Assembly: GCA_037042915.1 (NCBI GenBank) | Contig: CM073202.1 | Coordinates: forward strand, 3,410,001-3,474,000 | Reading direction: 5' to 3' | DNA length: 64,000 nucleotides | Source: Auricularia sp. M13 | Taxonomy: Eukaryota > Basidiomycota > Agaricomycetes > Auriculariales > Auriculariaceae | In this document: positions 54,331 to 64,000 of the stretch, piece after piece | Numbering within the stretch: position 1 is the stretch's first letter | How the letters are laid out: each line of letters opens with the position of its first letter | The notes under the pieces: model-generated | Databases searched by the model: none | The model's input: the letters and a program-made list of their open reading frames with translations, nothing else | Told to the model about the DNA's origin: nothing | Translations under genes and position numbers: made by a program

Positions 54331-57297
54331 CTACTGGCCTACACCAAAGAGCTTGTCGTCCAGGAACTCGTTGAGATGGAAAACATGGCATACGTCAAAG
54401 ATATTCTCCGCAGTCCATCCGTCCGGCGTGACTTCCGGATACTTTGGCAGTAGATGGCAGCTGCTTACGAGCGCTTCAAGGCGAATGACGCCGCAACGCG
54501 GCTGCCCGTCCTGACGCGCGGGAGTAGTCCAGAGGAGCCCAGTGTCCTTTGATGGCAGAGAACGAAAGGGATTGAAGTACTCGACGAATGCGAGCGGAGC
54601 ATTGAAACCAAACCGAGGTGGAAGTTCAAAGATAACCCGAACTCGTACAGCCTGGAGCTCTAAGAGACAATGAGAATAAAAACCCAGCAAAGCAATTAAC
54701 TCACCTTTCAACGAAGCACTGGATAAGCTGGTGAGAGTGCCGTCTTTCCCGATGAGCGCCGTGTCGAAATATGGGCCTGCAGTGAAGTCGCGCGCAGTCT
54801 GATAGGCCGGTGTCGCTCGAACAACATCCCGTATCACTTGGCCGCCTACGTCCTCAGTAATAACAACGCGCTTGTAGACGTCAAATACATCAGACGGTTG
54901 GGCGGCAGGGCACGGGTGCGGAAGGGAGGACAGAAATGCATTGAGGCGCGGTAAGAACTGCGCCGCACCATGTCGTTCGTGGATCTGCTGGATCGTCTGC
55001 CGGCGGTACGACGGGTGGACGGGAAGAGCATGCACAATGACGTTGTCGCTGCTGTCAGCAGATGCCTCGACCTCGTCAGCAGACTCCGAGTCGGATTCCG
55101 CGGGGTCGGCCGAGAGTGGTGGCAACGCTCGAGGATGACACCAGTTCACGTACTCGGCCTGGCGATCGATGGCCTCATCCCTGCGAAGCCAGACAGTCAT
55201 CTGCGCGATGAAATCACGCCGATTGCTTGCACGGTAAGCATCCTTGCAGTAGTCGATGTGCAAGCGCTCGGGAGACTCGGAGTTGTAGCCCGGAGCTGCG
55301 CCGTATGCGCGGATGTGAGGAACATAGTGCTGAAGCTTGTGAATCTTTGAGATATTGAAGTGCTTGCGTATGCCGAGGTCGATGAACACTTGCTTATGCT
55401 CGTGGAAGCGGGAGAGTGCGTTGTCCATGAAGGCAAGCGTGTCATCGTCGTGAACAGGCATCCGGGCGCAGTAAATGAAGTCTAACAGGCCACGCGCTGC
55501 CATGACCAGTGCCGGTTTTGAATGGCCTGCCAGTAGACCAACAAAAACCTTCTCAACCTCACGGTACTCACCGCCATTCCACTGAGAGATGACGCTGATG
55601 CCGCGGTGAAAGTGCCGGAGCGTAGGATGGTGCGGCATGCACTTGAGACGTCGATCCACCTCGTCCGCGCCGAGGATGGAGACACACCACTTCAGAAGGT
55701 GGTCGCCGAATACGCCTTTGTGCAATTCGTGCAGCATGTCCGGCGTGAAACAGCTGAAGATGTCGGAATGGGGAAGCAATGCCCAGAAAGGTTCGACGAC
55801 GTCTTTCAACCCCTGCTTCTTGAAATCCGGGTGAAGCGGACCTGCCTTGAGAAGGTCAAGCACCATGGACTCTGTGCGCGATGGCCAGAGCTTTGGCGCG
55901 GCGCCTCTCTCCTTCGGCGGTACCAAACACGTCGGGCATTGGTTTTGCTGACAGCAGGCGACCAGACACTGCTCTGGGTAATCGGCAATGTACGACATGA
56001 GCACCATGAACGCCTTCCGAACGTAGCCATCGCTGCAAAGGACGTTGACGCCGTCGCGGCCCGCCTTGGCAAGCGGCTCCAGCATCTCAGTCATGCATCT
56101 GTGAAAGAGGCGATGTGCCGCAGCAGAGCGAACTTCAGCGGAATAGATCTCAAACTTCGAAATAGGCAGGTAGCCAAGGAGAACGGTGGCGTGGCTTGAA
56201 GGCATGCCACGGATGTCGCTGTGGATGTTGGCGATGGTAATGTAGACGGGATATGCAGACTTATCGCCCGAGAAGCATGAGAGCTGGGTCTTGTCCGAAG
56301 CAACAATGACGGGGACGAGCAGAGCGCCCTTGGGAAGTCGTTTCTCAAAATAAATCAGCACAGACCGGATGAACGCCCTACGTTGCTCACCTGGAGTTCC
56401 CACCACCAATTCCCCGTGTTCGCCTCGCCATAACAGCGTTTCTGCTTCGACTCATCGAGCCAAACACGTACGGGCTCGAAATCAATGCAGTCTGCAAATG
56501 CAGGGCTCGCGAGTAAGTCCGAGATGATGTCGACAGCGTTCCGCATCCAGAGCTCAAGCTTCTCAACGAGAGGCTGCCCTTGAGCGTCCATGAGGTCTCC
56601 GCGCAGGGATATGCGCTTCAGGGTCCATCCCACTCCCTGGGGAAGACTATCGACAATCTTGAAGTATTCGCGGCTTGAGGCAAAGCTGAGATTCTTGCCG
56701 TTCTTGACCTAGAGCCGTCAGCAACAATGCCAGAGACAGACTGGGAGCCGACCTGACCTTTGGAAGCTTCAAAAGCTTGTCGATATCTCCTTGGCTGAGC
56801 CCGCTCTTTGCGATCCATTGCGCAAAGTCCCACTCATCTTCGTCTGCAAACGGTGCGTGCGGCGGCGCACCGCTGGCCTCCTGCTCAGCCCGACGAGTCT
56901 CAAATGGTAGTGGCTGTCGCTCGGCATTCAGAGGCGTCGCTACGGGGTCCGGGAAACGCTCGACAAATAATTGAGGCGGTGGGGTGCTGCCCGCGCTAGC
57001 CTCGGATTCGGGGGTGTCGTGAACGGGCTCCGCGGCGAACGTAGGCTCTGGAGAGAGCAGCGATTCGTGTCCACCAACAGACTCCTGCTCAGCGGGGGGC
57101 GACACAGGCTCCTGTGAAGGCCCGCCAAGTAAGGCATCCAGCTGCGGGTCGGCGCGCTGCGCCTGCGCTGCTGCGGCGTCCTCTTCACTATGACGGGCTG
57201 TAATGTGCGCCCGCCGTCCCTGACTCGAGTTGAGAGGCTTGCCGCAGTACTGGCAAATGAACCGCGGTGCAGCGCGAATACGGGTACGTGCGTGCAT
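54331..57297 (-). CDS. Plavaka-type transposase
   Basis: Four exons: complement(join(54331..54659,54705..56328,56391..56708,56758..57297)), 936 aa; introns 45, 62 and 49 nt. Plavaka elements are CACTA/EnSpm-like DNA transposons abundant in Agaricomycetes. The N terminus has a C2H2 zinc finger (C15, C18, H31, H36) followed by a long acidic, Pro-rich linker. The core shows VIVASDKTQLS and SGDKSAYPVYITI, SSHATVLLGYLP, YPEQCLVACCQQNQCPTC, TPDMLHELHKGVFGDHLLKW, YNSESPERLHIDYCKDAYRA and QMTVWLRRDEAI, in the order typical of the family. Acidic residues in SDK, PDM and PERLHID are candidates for the catalytic triad. No disabling stop or frameshift was found, so it may be active. Confidence 0.92.
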
Positions 57298-57566
57298 GGA
57301 GGGAGGAAAGGCTTGCGCGGGAGAGAACGGCTCCACCAGGCACTAGTCTCAGTGATCGTAAAATCAGGTGCATTTTGTATCCTAGCTTATCTACTGTAAG
57401 GAAAACTGATCAATGTTCAGTATCAGAGTCTGCAGCTGGAAAAAACACAACTACGTACCGACTTGAACGAGGGTAGGTATTTAGCACGAGGTGTTCGTGC
57501 CACGCGGGCCCGGCTGGAGCTCTGACCACCTCGCGAGCTCGAACACCCCGCGCATCAGCGCACCGC

Positions 57567-58320
57567 TCAAAGCTCCATACGCCCGCCAATCAGGTCACTG
57601 GCGCTCGTGCCCTTCTCACCATCGCTGTCCGTACCCCCGGCGCTCTCGAGCCGCGGCCTCCAGCGCAGCTGCAGCGAGTCGCGGTCCGACGTGTTGTCGT
57701 CCGACTTGCCCGCGACGGCGGCCCTGCGGAAAGGCGAGTCGGCGTCGCCGCCCTGCACGGGCTGCGTCGAGAACGGCGAGTCGCCCGAGTCGCGCCGCGA
57801 CACATACAGCCGCGGGTCGCGCCACCGGCCCCGACGCCAAACTGGACTGGTCCGCGAGCGGCGACCAGCCGGAGTCACGGCGCAGCAGCAGCGGCCGCGG
57901 CGGCACGTCGGGCACGCGGAACGGCGCAGGCGGCCGGCGCGGCGGGTCAGCTCGCGCCTACGCACCACGATCGTCCTCAGTCAAACTCGCGGTGCACCGC
58001 CGCTGCTCGATGCCCTCCAAGCTCGCCGCAAACTGCGCGTGCATCGCCGCGAGCTGGTCGCGCACCTCTCCTTGGGTCGTCGGGATCGCGCGCGCCGGCG
58101 GACACCTCGCGCGCGTGGCGCGGCGGCGCGCGCGCGTCGATCGCCTGCACGAACGCGCCCAGACCCATGGCCGGGCGATGGCACGTCGAGCGCGTCGATC
58201 GAGAAGTCCGCGCTCTTGAGGTACCGCAGCGAGATGGCCAGCGCGCCGGACGGGTGCACCACTGGCGGGAATGTGTGCGTCTGCGTGGCCACTGGCGGCG
58301 CTGTTGCGCTCAGCGGGTGC
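57567..58320 (-). pseudogene. ATG13: ATG13-like 3' part, downstream of an MGM1 fragment
   Basis: The exon starting at 58320 encodes THTFPPVVHPSGALAISLRY followed by LKSADFSIDALD, the second conserved half of the ATG13 HORMA-type N-terminal domain. Further downstream, minus-strand frames are Ser/Asp/Arg-rich, ending GGRMEL at 57567, as expected for a disordered ATG13 tail, but exon joins there are uncertain. ATG13 is a scaffold of the Atg1 autophagy kinase complex. The upstream exon spliced to it in frame is of MGM1 origin, not ATG13, so this copy cannot make normal ATG13. Confidence 0.6.
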
Positions 58321-58366
58321 CTGCATCAGAGTTAGCATAGAAACATGCTGGTGGAATGGGACGCAC

Positions 58367-59735
58367 CAAAAGGCAGGGCACCGGTGGGCTCGCCGCCGAC
58401 CTTGCGCGCGCCGCTGTGTGGGTTGCGCATCTTTTCGTAGATTGACAAGGCTTTGCAGTTGTTGCATGACCTAGGCGCGCGAAGGATGAGCTCCCAAAAA
58501 TACAGGACGATTGAACAGAGCACGCACTTGTTCAAGCTTCTCCTTCCGCTCCTGGAGATCCAGATGTCGCCGAATGGCAGGGTTCTCCCGCGCAAAGCGT
58601 GCGATCTCGCTCCGGTCCAAGTCGTAGATTAGCCGCGAGTCTATCTCGCAAGGGAACTGTGTGTGCGATGTCAGAGCTACGCGCATTCTGCATGGGTATT
58701 GAAGACGCACCTGGTCGAAGAATTGATCCAATAACTCTATGTTGATAAACATGGCGGACGTGTATGCCAGCTTGTTGGCAACCACGTTCAGGAAGACTTC
58801 CGGGCACAGAACATCGATCTCTGGGCCGCCCTTACAGCGCTTGCCCTTCAACGTCGCGATACGGTACTTGAGCACGGCCAGGCGGTCAGTGTATAATCGC
58901 GCGTGGCGGGCTGAAGGACTATCAGTATCCGGAGAAAAGGAGCGCTGGAAGAGCTGACCGTCAAGGATGCTGGCGGGGCTATACCGATACTCTTCAACAG
59001 GCGTCGGCGCGGGCGCAGGCTGGTCTGAGCCATCGGTGATCTCCAACCTTCTTCGCTTACGCTCCTTCTCCTGCTCCTCGAGCGCATTGACGCAGTCGAC
59101 AATGCGGTGGCTACCGCCAATGCGCTTGCGGATCTCGCGCAGCTTCGTCTCGCACATCGCGATCTCCCGCTCGAACAGCTCCACAGCCCTCACGCGGCCC
59201 TCCTCCCACTCACGCTGGTCGATCTCCACCTCGTACTTGAACGGCTTAATGCAGTTCTCCACCTGGTCGGCCGTGACGCCGACGCGGTCCCTCAGGATGC
59301 TGTGCAAGAGCTGCTCGAGGCGCTCCGCGGCGCGTGGATGGTGGTTGAACGGCTCGCCGCTGGCAATGGAGTCGATCAGCGCGCACAAACCGTCGGCGAC
59401 AAGCTGCGTCGAGTCACGCCTAACGCCGCTCTTCGTCAGGAGGCTCGACGCGGCGTCGAGCTTGTAGCGCCAGTACGGCTCGACGTTCTCCGGCTTGAGC
59501 TTGACGTCGTCGGCGAGCGCGGTGAGCTCCTGCATGCGCTCGTCGGACCAGTAGAGCTGCTCGAGCACGTCCATCACGCGGTCGTCCAGCATGCTCTTGA
59601 GACGCGCGCGGATGGCGGGCTTGGCGAATTGCGCCTGGCTGTTCTTGAAACGCGCCTTCAGCGCATCCATCGTCTCCGCGACGTACGACTCGGCAGATAT
59701 CTTCCGGTCGTTATACTGGAGGGTCGACGAGTGAC
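58367..59735 (-). pseudogene. MGM1: C-terminal fragment of MGM1/OPA1 dynamin-like GTPase
   Basis: About 410 codons: complement of 58710..59735, 58528..58656 and 58367..58470 with GT-AG introns at 58709..58657 and 58527..58471. The protein starts [20 protein letters not shown] and contains [80 protein letters not shown] and [20 protein letters not shown], all hallmarks of the stalk and assembly region of the inner-membrane fusion GTPase. The GTPase domain, transmembrane part and targeting sequence are missing. Retained introns show the fragment was copied as DNA, not from mRNA. It sits inside ATG13-like sequence, in the same orientation. Confidence 0.85.
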
Positions 59736-59739
59736 CATG

Positions 59740-60320
59740 TTGTCTCCGACGACGTCGATAGCCAGCGAGTTGCAGGAGCAGCGGCTCGCGCGCTTGTGGA
59801 TGCGCCAGGCAGGCAGGGTGCGCAGCAGGCTGTAGAGCGCACGGAAGGTCGCGATGGCGTGCTTGTAGACGGCGGGCAGCGTGATGTCGTCCGGCGGGCC
59901 CTGCGCCTGTGAGCCCGGCCGGAAGTCCAGCGCCCACTGCTCGAGCAGGATGCGGCGCGGCGTCGAGAGCACAGGCGTGCGGTGGGACCCGGGGCCGCCG
60001 CTGAAGACGACGACCTCGCCGTTGTTAAGCTCGGGGATGACGAGCAGCACACTGAGCACGAGCGGCGGCGGGACGGTGCCGGACGACAGCGAGCGATACG
60101 GCCGCAGCAGCTCGCAGAACATGTCCGTTTGCCCGACTCGAGGTTGAACTGCCCGTGGTCGTCAGTCAGTCTGGGTGCTGGCCACTGGCTGCGGCGTCAC
60201 GCACCCATTTATCAACGCGCGGCGGGGGAAGCTGGGGCCCGGTCGCGCGGGCATCGTGCACGACGAGCGCAAACCTATTGAAGAACTTGTGCGCGAGCGG
60301 CGAAGATACCGCCGTGCAGC
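59740..60320 (-). pseudogene. ATG13: ATG13-like 5' part with frameshift
   Basis: The first recognisable exon (about 60320-60205) encodes AHKFFNRFALVVHDARAT and ends VDKW; after a 56-nt intron (60204..60149) the next begins FNLES. That KWFNLE junction is an ATG13 hallmark. The frame must then shift by one base to continue as [72 protein letters not shown] and WRIHKR (to about 59791), where ATG13 similarity ends and MGM1 sequence soon begins. The start exon was not identified. Frameshift plus the MGM1 interruption indicate a non-functional copy. Confidence 0.8.
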
Positions 60321-61042
60321 ACCCCGTTGCATGTGCTAATCCTGCATCTGTAAAGCGTCAACATCAGCGTCAGCTCGAAGAGGACACTCAGCGATGCGCC
60401 ACCTGCGGCAGCCATGCCAGACTTTGTTGCGCTGCTGCCAGTCGCAAGCACAGTCCGCATTCTGCATGGCGCGCCTCTTCGTCGAGCAAAGGAATGCTGC
60501 GCCGGGGACCTCTTCGATGCCGGGGAACCTCAGAACGTACAAAAATCGCAGGCAGTTCATCGCACTCGCCGCCGTGGATGGTCGGCTCCTGGTCGGCGGA
60601 CGGCTGCGTTCGAATTTTGATGTCCAGCCAGAACGTGCGTCGAGCACTGGGCAATGTGATGCACGATGGAAAGCAGGGCGGGCACATGCAGGCTACGGCC
60701 ACGTCAACCTCGTCGAACCAGAGATAGACATGTAAGGTTTGCTGTTTGGGATTTCTACATCAACGCTGTTTGCGCGTTGCGCTGATTACATCTGTCTGTA
60801 GTATTGCTGCCAATACAGCTTCACTTTCAGTCTCCCTAGACAGTACTGTACCATCTGGGAGGGAAGTCGTCATCAATGCATGATCATGATGACTGAGCAT
60901 TGTCCCGGCGGATATCTCCGTTTTGTTTAGTCCAAGTTTAGTCACGTGTTGGTTCGCTCCTTGCCTCTCGCCAAATCCCGATGCCAGTATAAAAGATCAC
61001 GCCCGCGAACTGGTGAGCACATTGACTCCCAACTGTGATCCA
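60321..61042. other. Intergenic region inside the putative element
   Basis: Spacer between the divergent ATG13-like relic and the DUF6532 gene. The missing first ATG13 exon may lie here on the minus strand; none was convincing. Confidence 0.35.
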
Positions 61043-63315
61043 ATGAGCCATATTGACCTCCTGGTTACTCCAGGACTTGACGCAGGACGCCCGACGCGGG
61101 TAGTTCGTCCGAGCCAGGCGCTTCGCGAACGACGTGCGTCAAGTGTGCCGTCGCCGTCCACATCGCCACTGACAGTCTGCAGGGGTGCAATCCGCTGTGA
61201 TTGTGCAAGAGCTCGATGCGAAGTTAGGCAAGAAGGCCAACAAGAGGCCTGCCAAAGGTGGGTACTCCTGTATATTTGCCGCTGCTGTCGTCTGATGTGA
61301 CCAGAAAATCAGCCGCAAACGGCTGATGACCGTCTTGCACAAAGTCGTGCACAGGTCCGTCTAGTATTGTTCCTCTCCTTCTTTAGATCCTAAGACTGGC
61401 ACTTCAGGTTACTGTGACCAGCGCACCAGCGCGCAAGATCGCGGGTATGCCCAAACCCCATGCACCCGGCCTGGCCGCTGTCATGCGCAAGAGCACAAAG
61501 GCTCCGACGGCTCCTCAGCCTGTGCTACAGCCATCTGCTGCGGTGCCGGCTGTCACACAGCTAGCAACCCCGAGCACTCCCTCAGAAAATCCGGTGCAGC
61601 CCGCGGTAAGCTCTGCTTTTTGCGGCTTGAGACTGCGTGCTGACGAATACAACCAGTCTGTACAGAAGCGTCCAGCATCACCCGCCCTCGAGGCAGAGCA
61701 GCCCCCAACGCGTCGCAAGCGTGGCAGTGGCCCTCGCAAACCGCGTGCTCGGGCGTCCGACCTGCCACTGCGCGAGAAGCTCTTCGTCCAGCGAGCCTAT
61801 ACGGCCATCCGCGCGCTCGCTTCTATTGACCCATTCACGACCAAGGCAGCCAACGACATCAAGGTCAACAGTGCCATCAGTCACGCTCGCAGAGCGCAGC
61901 CCGAGGACAACAATTTGGTCATTACGGACGCCATGCGACAATTGGTACGTCATTGCACAATGATCTCCATGTCCGCGCTGATGTTCGTGGTAGATTGTGG
62001 ATCGCTTTCACCAACTTCACGGCGATGTCAAAAGCGCCGCCGAGTCGATGTTTGCGGCGCACTACGGCCTCATCAGCAGCAGCAGCCAGAAGACTATCGC
62101 GAAGAACGTCAAAACTGTAAACCGCCTGGTCACGGGCGACGGGTTCGTCTATAAGGCATGTGTATGGGCATTATCTAGCTCGCATCTAATTTGCTTGCAG
62201 AACGTCAAGGAGCGGCTGGGCATGTACCAACACCCGAGCATTTCCGATTGCATCAATACCGTGTGGTTTTCCAGCCGCGACAAGGAAGGCCCACTCTACC
62301 ACGCCATCTTCAACCATGAGGGCAATGGCATCAAGGCTGAGACTATCGCGTTTGTATTGACAGCGGTGCGTACACCGCATTATTTTAGATAGCAGCTGCT
62401 GACAACGCTGAAGCTTTATAACTGTGCGAAGGAGTGGCAAACGGGCGTGCGCCAGAAGATCCATTTCCGCGACAGCACGTTCCGAACCGACTATATCGAC
62501 CTCTTGAAGGGCCTGCACGAGTATGCAAAGGCGAGCCCCGAGCTCTTCCTGAAGCTACGGCGCAACCTCTACAAGGCTGGCCTGTGTGTACTCCGTTATC
62601 GTATGTCAAGTTGTTGACCAGTCCCGCAGAACGCATGCTGGTGTCGTCGTTGACACGAGCGCTCGTTCTGGCTTGACAGCTGCCGATTTCGCGCGTGCCG
62701 CGGCCCTCGATACCATCAGCAGCGACGAGGACAGCGGCAACGAATCAGACGGGGACGGTGCAACGAGCACCGCTGGCGGCGCACTCAATGTCGACGTGCA
62801 AGATTTACAGCCTCTTGTGCCGAACATGCCAGAAGGTGTGTTCAGTCGGATTCGTCGCGCACTTCACTCATCATTTCGTAGAAGATGCTCAAGCTAAGGC
62901 AGCAAGTGCTTCAGACGGTGTGTACTTGCTGGATGTGTTGAAGCCTGCTGAGGATTCACAGACGATGACGCGCCTCGGCCATCGAAGCACGCGCGGTCGG
63001 CTGCGGTACCAGACGACGAGGACGACGAACCCGAGCTCACCGAGGAACAATTTCTCGCAGGTGAGCGTGCTTCATCTGCTATTAGACGTTCTTGTTGAGG
63101 CATGCACAGGGCTCTCTGAAGAAGACCAAGAAGTCTTTCTGTCCATGTCACCTGCGGAACGCGCGACTTGGATGGACGACATGTACGCGGCCGACGATGA
63201 TGATACAGGGTCGGCAGATGTAGCGGCTGCTTTTGGTATCTCCGTCGAGTCCGCTGGCGAGGAGGGGATGGAGGTTGATGAGGATGGTGAGGAGGACAGT
63301 GAGGAGGATGACTAG
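61043..63315 (+). CDS. DUF6532 domain protein
   Basis: Twelve exons: join(61043..61133,61183..61257,61305..61354,61408..61605,61657..61944,61994..62155,62201..62365,62414..62583,62630..62835,62894..62917,62962..63060,63110..63315), 577 aa. DUF6532 is an Agaricomycete-rich family of unknown function. A basic, Pro/Ala/Ser-rich N terminus with RRKRGSGPRKPRAR precedes the domain (about residues 185-365): QLIVDRFHQLHGDVKSAAES, AAHYGLISSSSQKTIAKNV, VKERLGMYQHPSISDCINTV then WF, LYHAIFNHEGNGIKAETIAF and VLTALYNCAKEWQTG. The C terminus is very acidic (DEDSGNESDGDG, and EDGEEDSEEDD at the end). Intron 62156..62200 uses a GC donor. All phases close. Its position inside the Plavaka-like boundaries suggests it travels with the element, but that is inference. 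Confidence 0.82.
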
Positions 63316-63336
63316 TAGCTGCATGTTATCAATTTC

Positions 63337-63364
63337 GTTATTTTATTTTATTTTATTTTATTTC
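63337..63364. repeat. (TTTTA)n microsatellite
   Basis: Five copies of TTATT/TTTTA in a row about 22 bp after the DUF6532 stop codon; possibly within the 3' UTR. Confidence 0.8.
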
Positions 63365-63430
63365 TTGCAATACGCCGGAGCCTGAACATTTCATCTGGAA
63401 TCCGGAAGATATTTTCTGTGCTCATAGAAT

Positions 63431-63615
63431 TCCTTGCCATCTAGTGAGCATTATATAGGGCTCATAGTGCTCCATAGTGCACGTTCTATGCTGTGCTATA
63501 GGATTGCCCGAATCTATGGTGTCCTATAGAACACATTCGGATCACACTGCCGCCTATGCAGTGCTATGAAACCTGGACTTGTCTATGGGCCTATGAGGCC
63601 TATGAGACCCTATGT
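63431..63615 (-). repeat. Right subterminal CATAG/CTATG repeats of the Plavaka element
   Basis: Inner part GGCTCATAGTGCTCCATAGTGC (given here as motif positions 63459-63480), then at least eight CTATG copies to 63613, including TCTATGGGCCTATGAGGCCT. They are the inverted counterpart of the left end at 54171-54305. Confidence 0.75.
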
Positions 63616-64000
63616 AAACCGATGTATGTATGTAAATTTTTCCTGATGAAGATCGAGCTTCTTCCGCTGATGGACCCCGATATCTAGAGAACAGATTTCA
63701 CTCGCGAGCGTATGTAATTGAAATTGTGATCCTAGTACGATGTGAGCGTTACTCTCAACTCTCAAGTATTGAAACGGGATCGGCGGAGTCGGTGAAGAGG
63801 GTCCGCAATTGCTGATGTGCCGCACCATAGGCATTCTTCAAGAAGGATCTAGACAAGCGCTCACCGCCAGACCAGTTGATACCCCCCACCCCCCACCCAA
63901 AACACCTTCGTACTTCGGCCCTCGCGGTCGGCGTGACAGCTCGTGTTCGCCAAGGTGGCGTGACTATACCGCGGCGGGAGCGTGCTGAAAGTCTTTGCCC
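63616..64000. other. Flank beyond the putative transposon, no gene recognised
   Basis: No coding signal identified. A C-rich run (about 63880-63898) is present. Confidence 0.4.

Larger units (their letters stand above)
54171..63615. mobile_element. Putative composite Plavaka (CACTA-like) transposon, ~9.4 kb
   Basis: Both boundaries carry clusters of a 5-mer: outer left CATAG repeated at about 54171, 54181, 54200, 54210 and 54219; outer right CTATG repeated from about 63487 to 63612. Next inward, the orientation flips on both sides. The 22-mer GGCTCATAGT-CCATAGT (with variants) occurs near 63460 and, inverted, near 54270-54290. Short subterminal repeats at both ends are characteristic of CACTA-type elements. 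The interval holds the transposase, a captured ATG13/MGM1 chimera and a DUF6532 gene. Exact termini and target duplication were not determined, so the coordinates are approximate. Confidence 0.65.

Noticed and set aside
57340-57490. Right end of the Plavaka element directly after the transposase gene
   Set aside because: This stretch lacks CATAG/CTATG repeats, which reappear only at 63.43-63.62 kb.
1-64000. LTR retrotransposon or Helitron
   Set aside because: No paired long terminal repeats, reverse transcriptase, integrase, RepHel or hairpin CTRR end was recognised.

Overview
The window looks like nuclear DNA of a mushroom-forming basidiomycete (Agaricomycete). Coding regions are GC-rich and split by many 45-80 nt GT-AG introns, with a few GC-AG. 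The gene content is typical of that group: a secreted plant-type heme peroxidase, expanded F-box/leucine-rich proteins, a DUF6532 protein and a Plavaka-type transposase. No other sequence was available, so all families are recognised from motifs, and exon joins were worked out by hand from splice sites and reading frame.

Layout. 1-3.5 kb: low-complexity, decayed DNA with a 20-23 bp minisatellite. 3.5-4.2 kb: DUF1772 membrane protein (-). 6.1-8.2 kb: nine-exon secreted heme peroxidase (-). 8.9-9.9 kb: degenerate segmental repeats. 10.1-11.8 kb: PA-TM-RING ubiquitin ligase (-). 13.3-14.2 kb: GPI-anchored cupredoxin (-). 15.5-19.5 kb: two tandem paralogues of a secreted beta-trefoil-like protein with the same eight-exon structure, including a 20-nt micro-exon (-). 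21.0-21.9 kb: DUF4112 protein (-). 25.4-27.2 kb: Par32-like GRGGAGN-repeat protein with an unusually long 1.03 kb intron (+). 28.1 kb: tRNA-Glu(CTC) (-).

29.7-54.2 kb is dominated by an F-box/LRR cluster on both strands: one copy with an in-frame stop plus a duplicated tail fragment, one intact (37.7 kb), one split by a MITE (39.6-41.9 kb), one multiply frameshifted relic (42.5-44.0 kb), two intact genes (44.4 and 46.3 kb), and one single-exon gene (52.6 kb). Between them lie a SurE-like phosphatase gene split by a 1.4 kb inverted-repeat element, a five-exon gene of unknown function, a PHD+SET (Set3-like) gene and a T1/N1-family ribonuclease lacking a signal peptide.

54.2-63.6 kb looks like one ~9.4 kb Plavaka (CACTA-like) transposon. 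Both ends carry CATAG/CTATG-rich subterminal repeats in inverted orientation. Inside are the transposase (-), a chimeric relic in which a C-terminal MGM1/OPA1 fragment with introns interrupts an ATG13-like sequence, and a 12-exon DUF6532 gene (+). The most notable observations are this apparent gene capture, two host genes whose frames are restored exactly if the inserted element and one target-site copy are removed, and the dense F-box birth-and-death cluster.
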